From: Sulfurimonas hydrogeniphila | GTDB taxonomy: Bacteria > Campylobacterota > Campylobacteria > Campylobacterales > Sulfurimonadaceae | Length of the DNA stretch: 64,000 bases | Reading direction: 5' to 3' | Assembly (NCBI RefSeq): GCF_009068765.1 | Contig: NZ_CP035534.1 | Location: 2,046,001-2,110,000 of the forward strand | Shown: positions 7,354 to 15,557 of the stretch, in pieces | Numbering within the stretch: position 1 is the stretch's first letter | Layout: every line of letters begins with the position of its first letter | Made by a program: the position numbers and the translations under genes | Notes under the pieces: generated by a model | Databases searched by the model: none | Told to the model about the DNA's origin: nothing | Seen by the model: only the letters and a program-made list of their open reading frames with translations

Positions 7354-7456
7354 AAACCCAGTCTGCAATTTTCCAATGCTTTTTAACAGCTAAAAAACCT
7401 ATAATAGCAGCAAATATAAAACCTAGTGGTATTATTAAGATTCCTATTTCATTCAT
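7352..7456 (-). CDS. Unit C microprotein, one membrane helix (34 aa)
   Basis: A 34 aa frame starting MNEIGILIIPLGFIFAAIIG and ending with KKHWKIADWV. One helix covers residues 4-24, followed by a basic-aromatic tail. Its start overlaps the last 8 nt of the 83 aa partner gene. Unit G has an identical protein, and unit D a diverged one that keeps the KKHWKI.D motif: conservation at protein level across copies. Confidence 0.75.
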   Translation of the reverse strand: MNEIGILIIPLGFIFAAIIGFLAVKKHWKIADWV

Positions 7457-7700
7457 CAGATATCCTTTCAAGTTTTTTAGTTGATAAATTCATTTTTATA
7501 TAAGTAACAAAAATTGCTATTGATACAAATATAAAAATAACAGCAAATACATATCCAACCATATTTGAATCTGCTATATATTTTAGCGCATATGTACCAA
7601 ACGCTCCATCAATTGCTAATAATATAATTAATTTTTTGTAAAGAGAATCAATTAGTTTAGCAATAATATCAACTTTATCTTTCCGTGCCTGTAATGTCAT
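7449..7700 (-). CDS. Unit C small membrane protein (83 aa)
   Basis: An 83 aa protein with an N-terminal charged helix (MTLQARKDKVDIIAKLIDSL), two membrane helices (about 27-46 and 52-72) and a charged end (KKLERISDE). The open frame extends to a TTG at 7715, but those codons are the promoter; a TATAAT box (7712-7707) lies exactly 6 nt before the ATG at 7700, so translation would be leaderless. Unit G differs by one residue (Ala5 to Glu). The family was not recognised. Confidence 0.75.
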   Translation of the reverse strand: MTLQARKDKVDIIAKLIDSLYKKLIILLAIDGAFGTYALKYIADSNMVGYVFAVIFIFVSIAIFVTYIKMNLSTKKLERISDE

Positions 7701-7722
7701 AAGATTATTATACAATAAAAAA

Positions 7723-7853
7723 GATAAAGAATGATTGGAGTAACATAATGCTTATTCTGAGGGAAAAAGGTTTGTTTGGTGGATGCAAAAAGAAAACACA
7801 AAATGGTGCCTGGCACCATTTTCTTTGGCACCATTTTCTTGACACCTTTTTTT
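7723..7853 (+). ncRNA. Unit C predicted ~130-nt RNA
   Basis: The plus-strand -10 TACAAT lies at 7711-7716. It carries the second leader type: ATGATTGGAGTAACATAATG, two overlapping tiny frames, then the palindrome. The first palindrome copy here lacks a T run, so the end is placed at the T8 run near 7853. Predicted only. Confidence 0.3.
7797..7853 (+). repeat. Palindromic boundary repeat, copy 7 (compound)
   Basis: ACACAAAATGGTGCCTGGCA, CCATTTTC, then two further GGCACC/GACACC half-sites and T8. Boundary between units C and D. Confidence 0.8.
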
Positions 7854-7957
7854 TAAAAATAATCTACTATTTTCCAATGCTTTTTATATGCAAATATAGC
7901 AATCATAGCTGCAGTCACAAAACCTGTACTATATATCAATATTCCTAAACTACTCAT
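7853..7957 (-). CDS. Unit D microprotein, one membrane helix (34 aa)
   Basis: A 34 aa frame: MSSLGILIYSTGFVTAAMIA, a short remainder, then KKHWKIVDYF. It is a diverged homologue of the unit C and G microproteins with the same length and the same KKHWKI.D motif. The start overlaps the end of the frameshifted partner (ATG within GATGAG), the same coupling as in unit C. It remains open although its partner is broken. Confidence 0.65.
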   Translation of the reverse strand: MSSLGILIYSTGFVTAAMIAIFAYKKHWKIVDYF

Positions 7958-8161
7958 CTCTTAAATCCTTTATTAGTATTTCTAATCTATTTAATTTTAA
8001 ATAAGCTAACACTATACCAAATGATAAAAATAAAAAAGGAATTAGTAATAATAAACCTACCCTAATTCTTTTTCAAATACAGATAATCCAAAGCCACCGA
8101 TGGCTCCATTTACTGTCATAAGAATAAATATTTTTTTATCTTTCCTTTCCTGTAATGTCAT
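7950..8161 (-). pseudogene. Unit D small membrane protein, frameshifted
   Basis: Begins MTLQERKDK like units C and G but lacks most of the next 20 residues, then reads NGAIGGFGLSVFEKELG to a TAG. One base away the frame resumes (VGLLLLIPFLFLSFGIVLAY, ending KDLRDE). A -1 shift at about 8060 therefore separates the two halves. The -10 box (8172-8167) is intact, 5 nt from the ATG. Decayed copy; a sequencing error cannot be excluded. Confidence 0.65.
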
Positions 8162-8292
8162 AAACAATTATACAATAAAAAGGATAAAAATGCGGTTTAC
8201 TTAACATAAGAGCACGGTAATTCAAGTTTAACCACCATTTAAAGAAAGTGGATCAAATTTTGCTTATCTTCTGCAAACAGCAGGAGATAAAA

Positions 8293-8604
8293 ATGCAAGC
8301 ATTACTAGAAGAATTTAGACAATTACCAGATTATAGGAAGAATAAGGTTGGATATACACATCTAGGAGAGATATTATTTTTATCTCTCTTAGCTGTAAAC
8401 AATATTGGCAAAAGAAAACTTGATATGCTTCATGCTGCTTTTATTGAGAATGATTTACGGATACCGCCTTCAAATAGATTTGAGCATTTACAAGGGAATT
8501 TAAAAGGTTTTTGTAACATCAGAATTAACGAGCAATTTCGAGTAATATTCCGTTTTGAGAACTCAAATGCTTATGATGTTTATATAGAAGACTATCACAA
8601 ATAA
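8293..8604 (+). CDS. Chimeric ORF: ISAs1-type transposase N-terminus fused to HigB toxin
   Basis: A 103 aa frame. Residues 1-35 (LLEEFRQLPDYRKNKVGYTH and following) match the start of ISAs1-family transposases; residues 36-103 (RKLDMLHAAFIENDLRIPPS, GNLKGFCNIRINEQFRVIFR, ending IEDYHK) are the C-terminal two-thirds of a HigB toxin. The native HigB start of about 25-30 residues is gone. AGGAG 7 nt before the ATG at 8293 comes with the transposase part. The antitoxin gene follows 7 nt downstream. The unit D leader stops at about 8211 where the foreign part begins. Whether the hybrid is toxic is unknown; the substituted region includes a helix normally involved in contact with the antitoxin. Confidence 0.75.
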   Translation: MQALLEEFRQLPDYRKNKVGYTHLGEILFLSLLAVNNIGKRKLDMLHAAFIENDLRIPPSNRFEHLQGNLKGFCNIRINEQFRVIFRFENSNAYDVYIEDYHK

Positions 8605-8611
8605 AGGAGAA

Positions 8612-8908
8612 ATGATGAAAGCAATAAGACCAAGTACACACCCTAGAGTTATTTTAAAAGAAGAGTTTGCAATTCCTATGAATTTAACACAGGCAAAACT
8701 CTCAAAAGACCTTCATGTCGGCATTAAAACATTAAGTGAACTTTACAATGAAAAACGTGGTATTACATCTTTAATGGCATTAAAACTTGCAGAGTATTTT
8801 GGAACCACTCCTCAGTTTTGGATGAATCTTCAAAATGCTTATGATTTGTATAAAACATATGAAAAAGAGAAAGATAATTTAACACATATTTCGCATTATG
8901 CAGCATAA
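8612..8908 (+). CDS. higA: HigA-family antitoxin
   Basis: A 98 aa XRE antitoxin of the HigA (VapI-like) family: HPRVILKEEFAIPMNLTQAK, an HTH over about 25-60, and FGTTPQFWMNLQNAYDL, which is diagnostic. Two ATGs are adjacent (8612, 8615), with AAAGGAGA upstream; either may be used. Intact although the toxin ahead of it has lost its native N-terminus. Palindrome copy 8 follows. Confidence 0.92.
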   Translation: MMKAIRPSTHPRVILKEEFAIPMNLTQAKLSKDLHVGIKTLSELYNEKRGITSLMALKLAEYFGTTPQFWMNLQNAYDLYKTYEKEKDNLTHISHYAA

Positions 8909-8918
8909 AATTGCAAGA

Positions 8919-8962
8919 TGCACAAAATGGTGCCTCAACAAAATGGTGCCTGGTACCTTTTT
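8919..8962 (+). repeat. Palindromic boundary repeat, copy 8
   Basis: ATGCACAAAATGGTGCC, then ACAAAATGGTGCCTGGTACC and T5. It closes the higA module. Confidence 0.8.
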
Positions 8963-9045
8963 AAAAATAATCTACTATTTTCCAATGCTTTTTACATGTA
9001 AATATATCTGCAGTCACAAAATCTGTACTATATATAGTCATTCCT
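8961..9045 (-). pseudogene. Remnant of a unit D-like microprotein
   Basis: The stretch after copy 8 repeats the 3' part of the unit D microprotein gene (7853-7945) almost base for base at first, with later deletions and no start codon. A broken eighth membrane-pair unit, cut by the adjacent insertion sequence. Confidence 0.6.
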
Positions 9046-9082
9046 GAAAAACCAAGCCTCAACAAACTCCAGTATTTCTAAA

Positions 9083-10155
9083 TCAGCATTTTTTAATCAC
9101 TCGTAAATAAAATATTAAGATTATTTTATCTTGTAAAAATTGAAGTTTCCTAATCTTGCTAAAAATTGTAATTGCAAAGGAATAATTTCCAATATAAAGT
9201 GCAAAAAAGTAGAGTCTCATCCACTTTTTAAGATTAAAGGCACTCGCAGCCAATAGAAGATTTATCTCATCACCTTTGAAACCTTTTAAAAAGTTTCTTG
9301 CCATTCTATGGTCTGATTTGAGATGCCCTATAACAGGTTCTATGGCAGCTCTTCTTCTAAACTTTTGTCGTTTTATTTCTAACTCTTGAGGTGTATCTTT
9401 TTTTCTTACTTTTGAGGGGATAGAGATTATAGTCTCATAAGGTATAGGTATCATCTCTATCGCTTTTAAAAACTGAGTTATGATAAAAGTTTTTTGGTGA
9501 TATTGCAAATAGACAAGCATTAGGTAAAAAGTGACATAGAGTGACTCATAATGGTTGCTTACTTGTTTAACTCCAACATAACCTCTATCACATATTCCTT
9601 CTGCTACTGCTGTTTCTCTGCTCTTATGGACACTATCTAAAACATCAGATACTGTTTTTGAATCATGAATATTCTCTTTATGTGCAGCAACACCTACAAT
9701 AATTGCACTCTCTTTAGTAGTAGCGATAGAAGCTTTCGTACCAAACTCATACCCTTTATGATCTTTACCTTTATTGATAGCATAGGCATCTACTTCATGA
9801 AGAGAGTAAACTTTATTTTTATCATTTCTCTCTTGTGCTAATACTTTGAGATAAAACTCAAATTTAGAGTGATAGTTTTTAAGGGTATCTTCATCCATCT
9901 TCCTCTGGATATCTCTCATAATTATTTTTGCTATTGCTCGTATACGCTTCATTGCACCAAGAGCTGTTTTTATCTTACGAGGATGACGATAGAAGCGAAG
10001 TTGCATACGAAGTTGTTTCAGTTCTTTTACGTAGCTTCTTCTGAGTTTGATATTCTCTTTATTTGCAATCTTTAAAAGGTGAATTATTATTTTAAGGGCA
10101 AGTTTTCCATCTGTAGGAAATGTTAAATTACTCTCTTGAACAGTAGAGTCAAGCA
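9083..10155 (-). pseudogene. IS5-type transposase, N-terminally truncated
   Basis: DDE transposase fragment starting in mid-protein with LLDSTVQESNLTFPTDGKLA (first catalytic Asp), then ICDRGYVGVKQV (second Asp) and RRRAAIEPVIGHLKSDHRMA (the Glu block). About 45 residues of unusual sequence lie between the second Asp and the Glu block, where related transposases have a short linker, so it may carry an internal insertion. The frame runs on to 10189 only by chance into the adjacent IS3 remnant. The N-terminal part is missing. Probably inactive. Confidence 0.7.
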
Positions 10156-11022
10156 GTGATGTGTAGGATACTTCAAGTCGATAAAGCAAGTTATTACCAC
10201 TGGATAAAGCAAGGATGCCAGATGCAACAGATAGATAAAAAACTTAATGAACTCATTGAAATTATCTTCATGCAGGGTAGAGAAAATTACGGTACACGGC
10301 GTATTAAGGATAAGCTAGTGCAAAGGTATGGCTTTGTTGTTTCTCGTCGTCGCATAGGGCGTATAATGTGTGAGCTGGGACTTGTTGCAAAGACGAAAAA
10401 ACGCTATAGAATCAATACAACAAACTCCAATCATAATCTACCAGTTGCACCGAATATTTTAAACAGAGACTTTTATGCTTCTTATCCTGATGAGAAATAT
10501 GTTGGAGATATAACTTATATTCCAACAAATGAAGGATGGCTCTATTTAGCTACTGTCATAGATTTATACTCCCGTCGCATCGTTGGCTGGTCGATGGATG
10601 ATACAATGAAAGTATCACTTGTGAATGACGCTTTAAATATGGCACTTATTGCAAGAAAGCCTCAAAAAGGTTTGATCTGGCATATGCCCGAACGAAGTGA
10701 CAAATGCCCTTGGGGTACCAACAGAGGCAGTCAAGACGCTTCATATACTCACAAGGATTTATTACAACAGCATGGAATCGTTCAAAGTATGTCACGCAAA
10801 GGGAACTGTTGGGATAACGCGGTGGCAGAGAGCTTTTTTCATACACTCAAAACTGAACTCATTTACCATGAGATTTTTGAGACAAAAGCTCAGGCTAATC
10901 AAGCTATATTCGAGTATATCGAAGTTTATTATAACCGACAAAGAATGCACTCTGCAAATGGTAATTTATCACCTGTTGAGTTTGAAGAAAAAATGATGTT
11001 ACAAGTTGAAACAGCAGCTTAG
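10156..11022 (+). pseudogene. IS3-family transposase ORFB, defective
   Basis: Integrase-fold transposase of 288 aa with YVGDITYIPTNEGWLYLATV (first Asp) and SMSRKGNCWDNAVAESFF (Glu). The second Asp block, normally HSDRGSQ, is split by about 11 extra codons (10684-10716): MPER before Ser-Asp and KCPWGTN after it. The N-terminal helper region and ORFA are gone. The rv-type core is otherwise full length. Expected to be inactive. Confidence 0.75.
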
Positions 11023-11062
11023 AATCTTTATGGATAAGTATGAAATAGGGTTGACACATCAC
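10156..11062 (+). mobile_element. IS3-family element remnant (ORFA lost)
   Basis: Bounded by 9-bp inverted repeats GTGATGTGT (10156-10164) and ACACATCAC (11054-11062). It holds most of ORFB but no ORFA. The left repeat runs straight into ORFB codons ATG TGT AGG, so a deletion between the terminal ATGTGT and an internal ATGTGT would explain the loss. No target duplication is visible. Confidence 0.65.
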
Positions 11063-11165
11063 TTTGTTCCATCTTCTCTTCAAAGAGTTTATATATAAGT
11101 TCTATCTGCTCTTGTGTTAATCGTTTATATGGTCTGTATTTTCTTTCACTCTCTTTTACTGCCAT
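11063..11165 (-). pseudogene. 5' fragment of a transposase-like gene
   Basis: An ATG with AAGGA upstream opens a frame MAVKESERKYRPYKRLTQEQ that ends at the IS3 boundary. It may be the missing 5' end of the IS5-type gene at 9083-10155, although roughly 100 residues would still be absent between the halves. No confident family match. Confidence 0.4.
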
Positions 11166-11253
11166 GATAAAATCCTTCTTTATGAATTTTATCTTTTTAA
11201 GCAATTTCTGTTCTAGTTAGTCAGTGCCTAATATTAGAGGACTTTTACGTGTG

Positions 11254-11279
11254 CGTAAGTCTGCAGATGCAGGCTTACG
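11254..11279 (-). terminator. Hairpin after the first RTX gene
   Basis: CGTAAG...CTTACG, with an inner CTGCA/TGCAG pairing: 12-bp arms with one mismatch, about 17 nt beyond the stop on the minus strand. No clear T run follows, so it may stabilise the 3' end rather than terminate. Confidence 0.45.
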
Positions 11280-11295
11280 AAAGGGTTAAATGTTA

Positions 11296-14200
11296 TTAAA
11301 CAAAGTCAACGAAGTCTGCTGCAGTCAATGTACCTGCATCCGCTATACCTGTAAGTGTAGCTATCAATGTAAGCTCAGCTGCATCAATAACAATATCACT
11401 ATTTCCACTTGCATCAGCTTTAAATATAGCTGTATCTGTTCCATCTGAAACAGCTAGATAAATTACTGAGTTAGTATTCTCATAATCAACATGATCTTCC
11501 GCAGCATCCACATCTATAGCTGCTAAATAAGTAGCGACATCCGCAGTAGAAAGAGAAGTAGCATTACCTGTACCAGCATCTCCATTATTAATTATTACTA
11601 ATCCACTATTTGCAGTAATAGCATCATCAGTACCATCATTATTGGATATAACCGCTTGCAGTGTTCCTGAATTAGTTACATTTACTACATCAGTGGTACC
11701 TGTAAAGTCTATGATATCTTCTGCTACTGTAAAGCTATTTATAACATCTGTACCTTCACCACCAAATGCGATTTGGATCGTATCCGCACCAGCACCAAGC
11801 GTGATAGTATCATTACCTGCACCACCTGTGATAGTAGCACCATTTGTTGTATCGGCATTATCGGCAATAATAGTATCATCACCGGTAGAACCTGTAATTG
11901 TAACAGCAGCTGTGTCATTTGTTGCACTTATTCTAAATCCATCCGTTGATGCAGTAGTTACTGTTGCAGCAGATAAATCAACCGTTGTTACAGTGTCAGC
12001 CACAGCTAGGTTGGCATTAACAGCAGCACCACCAAGGTTTTGAGTTGCAGTTGTAGCTGTCCAATTTGCGCTTACATTTGCATTTGCTGTAGCTCCTGAA
12101 GCAATAGTTAAAACATCATTACCAGCTATCCCATTGATGCTATCTATACCTGCATCTACATTGACCGTATCTACACCAGCACCAAGCGTGATAGTATCAT
12201 TACCTGCACCACCTGTGATAGTAGCACCATTTGTTGTATCGGCATTATCGGCAATAATAGTATCATCACCGGTAGAACCTGTAATTGTAACAGCAGCTGT
12301 GTCATTTGTTGCACTTATTCTAAATCCATCCGTTGATGCAGTAGTTACTGTTGCAGCAGATAAATCAACCGTTGTTACAGTGTCAGCCACAGCTAGGTTG
12401 GCATTAACAGCAGCACCACCAAGGTTTTGAGTTGCAGTTGTAGCTGTCCAATTTGCGCTTACATTTGCATTTGCTGTAGCTCCTGAAGCAATAACTAAAT
12501 TATCAGAAGCACTTAAATCTGTTATAGTATCAGTTCCCGCATTTATATTAAAAGTGTCATTCCCTGCACCACCAGTTATAGTATCATTTAATGCACCGCC
12601 TGTTATAGTGTCTGCATCAGCACCGCCTTCTATAGTGAAAGTACCATCTAGTTCGGCAGAGCCGTCAAAAGTTAAGGTTTGTCCGGCAGTTAGATTAGAA
12701 GCATCAAGGATTAAAGAAGCTCCGTTTGCTACAAGTGTATCAACAGTCGTTATTGCAGTTGTTGCATCTCCAAGTGATATTATTTCAACATTTGTGACAG
12801 CATCTAAGTTATCTGTTGCGCCATTTGAATCTGTAAAGAGCAAGATGTCAGTTCCTGTGCCTCCATCAACTGTTACAGTAGAGCTCATTGCCCCTATAAT
12901 TACGATATCATCACCATCATCTGCATTAACAGTTATTAGTGTTGTTCCATCAGCAGTCATTACAGAGTTTTCTCCTGCTGCATCTGTTAAGGTGTCTGTT
13001 GTGATACTACTAATATCATACATATCATTAGGCTTGATTGTATAAGAAACAGCGTTATTCGGATCATATGTGTACATGTTAAAAGCTATAGTCGGTGCAC
13101 CTGCTAATAATGCCGGATCAGTAGGGTCAATACCTGCTTGAAACTGATCTAATAACGACATTCCCATAGCCGATGTCAATCCTATTATATTTACAGTTGA
13201 ATTAGGGTCAAGTAAGTTTAAATCCGTTGCACTGCTATTTTGAGTGAAAAGTGTTTGTAATTGTGTTGCTGAAATGGTCAGGTCTGAGTGTGTATTGATT
13301 GCATTGATATTGCTAATCGTAGCATATGTTAAATCCGCTGCACCCCAAATTTCTATGCTATCTGTGCCTGCTCCACCGTCATACGTTTCACCAGTCCCGT
13401 CAACTCCAGAATCACTTGTCGCTACACCTGCTACTATTGTATCTGTAAGTCCAAGTGCATAAGCACCTGTTCCTGTTGTTACATCAGCTGCTGTATAGTC
13501 ACCCGAAGCTATAGCACCAAGTACAACAAGAGTATCATTATCTGCACCACCAGTTATAGTGTCAACTCCAGCACCACCACGAATGATGTCATTCCCTGTA
13601 CCACCGTCAATGATATCAGCTTCACTTCCGCCTATAATACTGTCATTCCCATCGTTACCGTTAATAGTTACACTTCCTGATGTAAATGTAATTCCACTGA
13701 CATCTATGAAGTCTGCTGTGCTTGCACCGTCTGCAGTTCCGTCAATAATTACTGAATTTGTAATTGTTACCGCCCCAGTAGCAGCATCTATGGCTGATAA
13801 ATCTGCAGCCAATATTGTTGAATTAGCAGCATCTGTAAGTGTAATAGCTTCACTACCATTTAGAGTAATGATAGAATTAAGAAGCGTAATTACCTCAGTT
13901 GAAGTACCAGTCACACCAGTCACGCTATTTGCACTAATGGTAGCTGTTGTTGCATTATCTATTGTATTAAGATCTGCAGCGGTAACTGTTCCTGTATCTG
14001 TTACTCCTATATCTGTAGCTTGTCCGAGTGCTGCTGCAGATATAACAGCAGGATTGGCAAGATTTGCTGCCGTATCGGCGACAAGGTAGGTAGCTCCATT
14101 GTCAAAATCGTAAGCTGCTTGGGCTTCTGCTGCAGTTAAATAAGATGAGTAATTTGTAATAGTTGTTAAAGTTTGTGTAGCTGCTGCATTTGAAGCTACA

Positions 14201-15024
14201 TCCTGAATGGAGTTTGGTGTACCATTTGCAGCAGTATAAACAATACTGTTCACTGTGGAAGCACCTGAAATTTTTGTTGCCATGGTAAGTGTTACGATAT
14301 AACGATCTACACTTGCATTTAGGACTGCATCGGTAGCCCCATCAACAGTAACAACAAAATCACTCGCTTCTGCTAGAGAGCCTCCTACATTTTCATTATA
14401 CGTGATTACTATATCACCATCACTGTTGACGGTTGCCGATGCCATTGTCGGTGGTGTTGTGTCCGGTGTAGGGACTGCTGTTTCTATTGTGGTTGTTACA
14501 GTTTGAGTTGTTTGTGTTGGTGTAATTACAGCATCTTCAGCTGCTGTAATTGTAGTCGGATCAGCTGTAATGGTATCTAATTGTGCTGTTGCCTCTACCG
14601 GAGAAACACCAGAAGCAAGAACATTAAGTGAAAAAGTAGCCATGTTTTCAAGTCGAATACTGTCAACATTATTTGGTTGTGATGCTGCAGTCTCAAGCAT
14701 AGCATACATTATCGTCCCTTTATCGAAGACATTTGCATTAAGTTGATTTGTCCAATTTACTAAGCCTTCAGGATCTGGTGCTCTTCCAAATAAATTATTA
14801 TATATTTCAGTTACATATTCTTCATTTGTCATAGTTTCCGGATATTTTGCCAAATACTCAGGCTGGCTTGTGAAGTTCTCCGCTATCTGGTCATATGTCA
14901 TCAGCCCAGCTGTGTATTGATTCAACCAGTTTTGTAAACCAGCCTCATCTGGTACTCTATGAAAAGCCGCTATATATATTTTTGTTATCTCTGCTTTTGC
15001 TGTCTCTATTGGATCTAGTGCCAT
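11296..15024 (-). CDS. Giant RTX / DUF4214 surface protein 1
   Basis: A 1242 aa secreted protein, acidic and cysteine-free. Residues 1-165 form a DUF4214 region (MALDPIETAKAEITKIYIAA; two FxRxPD blocks). Next comes an Ig-like segment (about 185-300), then calcium-binding RTX nonapeptides (GGTGNDIIRGGAGVDTITGG near 500 and further sets). An exact 129-residue-period duplication lies in the C-terminal half. The C-terminus ends DFV, as in type I secretion substrates; no Sec signal is seen. Start at ATG 15024 with GGAGG 8 nt upstream; the frame is open 48 codons further up but without start signals. Likely an S-layer-like or adhesive protein; no type I exporter genes are in the window. Confidence 0.85.
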   Translation of the reverse strand: MALDPIETAKAEITKIYIAAFHRVPDEAGLQNWLNQYTAGLMTYDQIAENFTSQPEYLAKYPETMTNEEYVTEIYNNLFGRAPDPEGLVNWTNQLNANVFDKGTIMYAMLETAASQPNNVDSIRLENMATFSLNVLASGVSPVEATAQLDTITADPTTITAAEDAVITPTQTTQTVTTTIETAVPTPDTTPPTMASATVNSDGDIVITYNENVGGSLAEASDFVVTVDGATDAVLNASVDRYIVTLTMATKISGASTVNSIVYTAANGTPNSIQDVASNAAATQTLTTITNYSSYLTAAEAQAAYDFDNGATYLVADTAANLANPAVISAAALGQATDIGVTDTGTVTAADLNTIDNATTATISANSVTGVTGTSTEVITLLNSIITLNGSEAITLTDAANSTILAADLSAIDAATGAVTITNSVIIDGTADGASTADFIDVSGITFTSGSVTINGNDGNDSIIGGSEADIIDGGTGNDIIRGGAGVDTITGGADNDTLVVLGAIASGDYTAADVTTGTGAYALGLTDTIVAGVATSDSGVDGTGETYDGGAGTDSIEIWGAADLTYATISNINAINTHSDLTISATQLQTLFTQNSSATDLNLLDPNSTVNIIGLTSAMGMSLLDQFQAGIDPTDPALLAGAPTIAFNMYTYDPNNAVSYTIKPNDMYDISSITTDTLTDAAGENSVMTADGTTLITVNADDGDDIVIIGAMSSTVTVDGGTGTDILLFTDSNGATDNLDAVTNVEIISLGDATTAITTVDTLVANGASLILDASNLTAGQTLTFDGSAELDGTFTIEGGADADTITGGALNDTITGGAGNDTFNINAGTDTITDLSASDNLVIASGATANANVSANWTATTATQNLGGAAVNANLAVADTVTTVDLSAATVTTASTDGFRISATNDTAAVTITGSTGDDTIIADNADTTNGATITGGAGNDTITLGAGVDTVNVDAGIDSINGIAGNDVLTIASGATANANVSANWTATTATQNLGGAAVNANLAVADTVTTVDLSAATVTTASTDGFRISATNDTAAVTITGSTGDDTIIADNADTTNGATITGGAGNDTITLGAGADTIQIAFGGEGTDVINSFTVAEDIIDFTGTTDVVNVTNSGTLQAVISNNDGTDDAITANSGLVIINNGDAGTGNATSLSTADVATYLAAIDVDAAEDHVDYENTNSVIYLAVSDGTDTAIFKADASGNSDIVIDAAELTLIATLTGIADAGTLTAADFVDFV
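11787..12493. repeat. 387-bp-period tandem duplication in RTX gene 1
   Basis: The 320 bp block 11787-12106 recurs at 12174-12493 with no mismatch seen. It encodes two copies of a beta-rich segment ending in a GGAGNDTITLGAG repeat. Identity at DNA level, including third codon positions, points to a recent duplication or gene conversion. Confidence 0.85.
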
Positions 15025-15079
15025 GGTTTTTCCTCCGAATGGAATGATATTTAATTTACGCTTGTTAGGCCTTGTAAGA

Positions 15080-15088
15080 ATTTTATCA
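15080..15088 (-). promoter_or_regulatory. Likely promoter of RTX gene 1
   Basis: Minus-strand TGATAAAAT is an extended -10 match with one mismatch to TATAAT, about 55 nt before the ATG. It leaves a leader that carries the GGAGG site. Confidence 0.4.
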
Positions 15089-15179
15089 TAATAAATCTTA
15101 TAATGCAAATTTTTGTTCAGTGAGTTCACTTGAATTTTATAAATATTTGTAGTATTATGTAGATACAAAAAGATACATT

Positions 15180-15407
15180 ATGAAAAAAGCTATAAATATA
15201 AGAATGGATGAAACATTATTAGCAGATTTGGATTCTTATGCTCAAGAACTTGAGCGTTCTCGTACATATATCATTGAGAAAGCTGTAAGCACTTATTTTG
15301 ACACACTTGACGAGATGATTTCTGATACACGAACTGATGAGCTTAAAGCTGGAAAAACTGAAGTTTACTCTCTGGAAGAGCTTGCACAAAGACTTGGACT
15401 TAATTAA
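15180..15407 (+). CDS. Ribbon-helix-helix antitoxin
   Basis: A 75 aa RHH (CopG/RelB-like) protein: MKKAINIRMDETLLADLDSY gives the ribbon and first helix, and RSRTYIIEKAVSTYF the second helix. The C-terminal part (VYSLEELAQRLGLN) would bind a RelE-type toxin. The direct repeat AGATACAAAAAGATACA just before the ATG may be the operator. The stop shares one base with the start of a truncated RelE frame. Lies divergently beside RTX gene 1. Confidence 0.85.
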   Translation: MKKAINIRMDETLLADLDSYAQELERSRTYIIEKAVSTYFDTLDEMISDTRTDELKAGKTEVYSLEELAQRLGLN

Positions 15408-15532
15408 TGTTCAAAGTTATTGTTTCAGGAGCTACTTTTAAAGAACTAGCAAAAATTGATACACAAAATCAAAAACTAATTTTCGAACTCGTGATTACTC
15501 TCATTAGAATTGCTCACAGAAAAGAAGTTTAA
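15407..15532 (+). pseudogene. RelE-family toxin, 3' truncated
   Basis: A 41-codon frame starting MFKVIVSGATFKELAKIDTQ, the first strand and helices of a RelE/ParE toxin that should be about 85-90 aa. It stops at TAA exactly where palindrome copy 9 begins (TTTAACAAAATGGTGCC), so the toxin's catalytic C-terminus was replaced by the cassette boundary. Start coupled to the antitoxin (TAATG). Confidence 0.7.
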
Positions 15533-15557
15533 CAAAATGGTGCCTGCACCTTTTTTT
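15531..15557 (+). repeat. Palindromic boundary repeat, copy 9
   Basis: AACAAAATGGTGCCTGCACC with T7; one arm is two bases shorter than in other copies. It joins the truncated relE to unit E. Confidence 0.8.

Noticed and set aside
7748-7948. Plus-strand 66-codon frame in unit C/D
   Set aside because: It begins at the leader mini-frame but reads through the palindrome and then antisense to the unit D microprotein gene; not conserved in units E-G, where it stops after about nine codons.
10156-11022. Functional IS3 element
   Set aside because: ORFA is missing and the second catalytic block is split by extra codons.
11642-14089. Long plus-strand open frames antisense to RTX gene 1 (for example 11642-12043, 12134-12430, 12554-13045, 13559-14089), and similar ones at 17234-20466 opposite RTX gene 2
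   Set aside because: They are mirror images of low-complexity Thr/Ala/Gly repeat codons; no start signals, no protein family, and the repeated DNA gives repeated frames.
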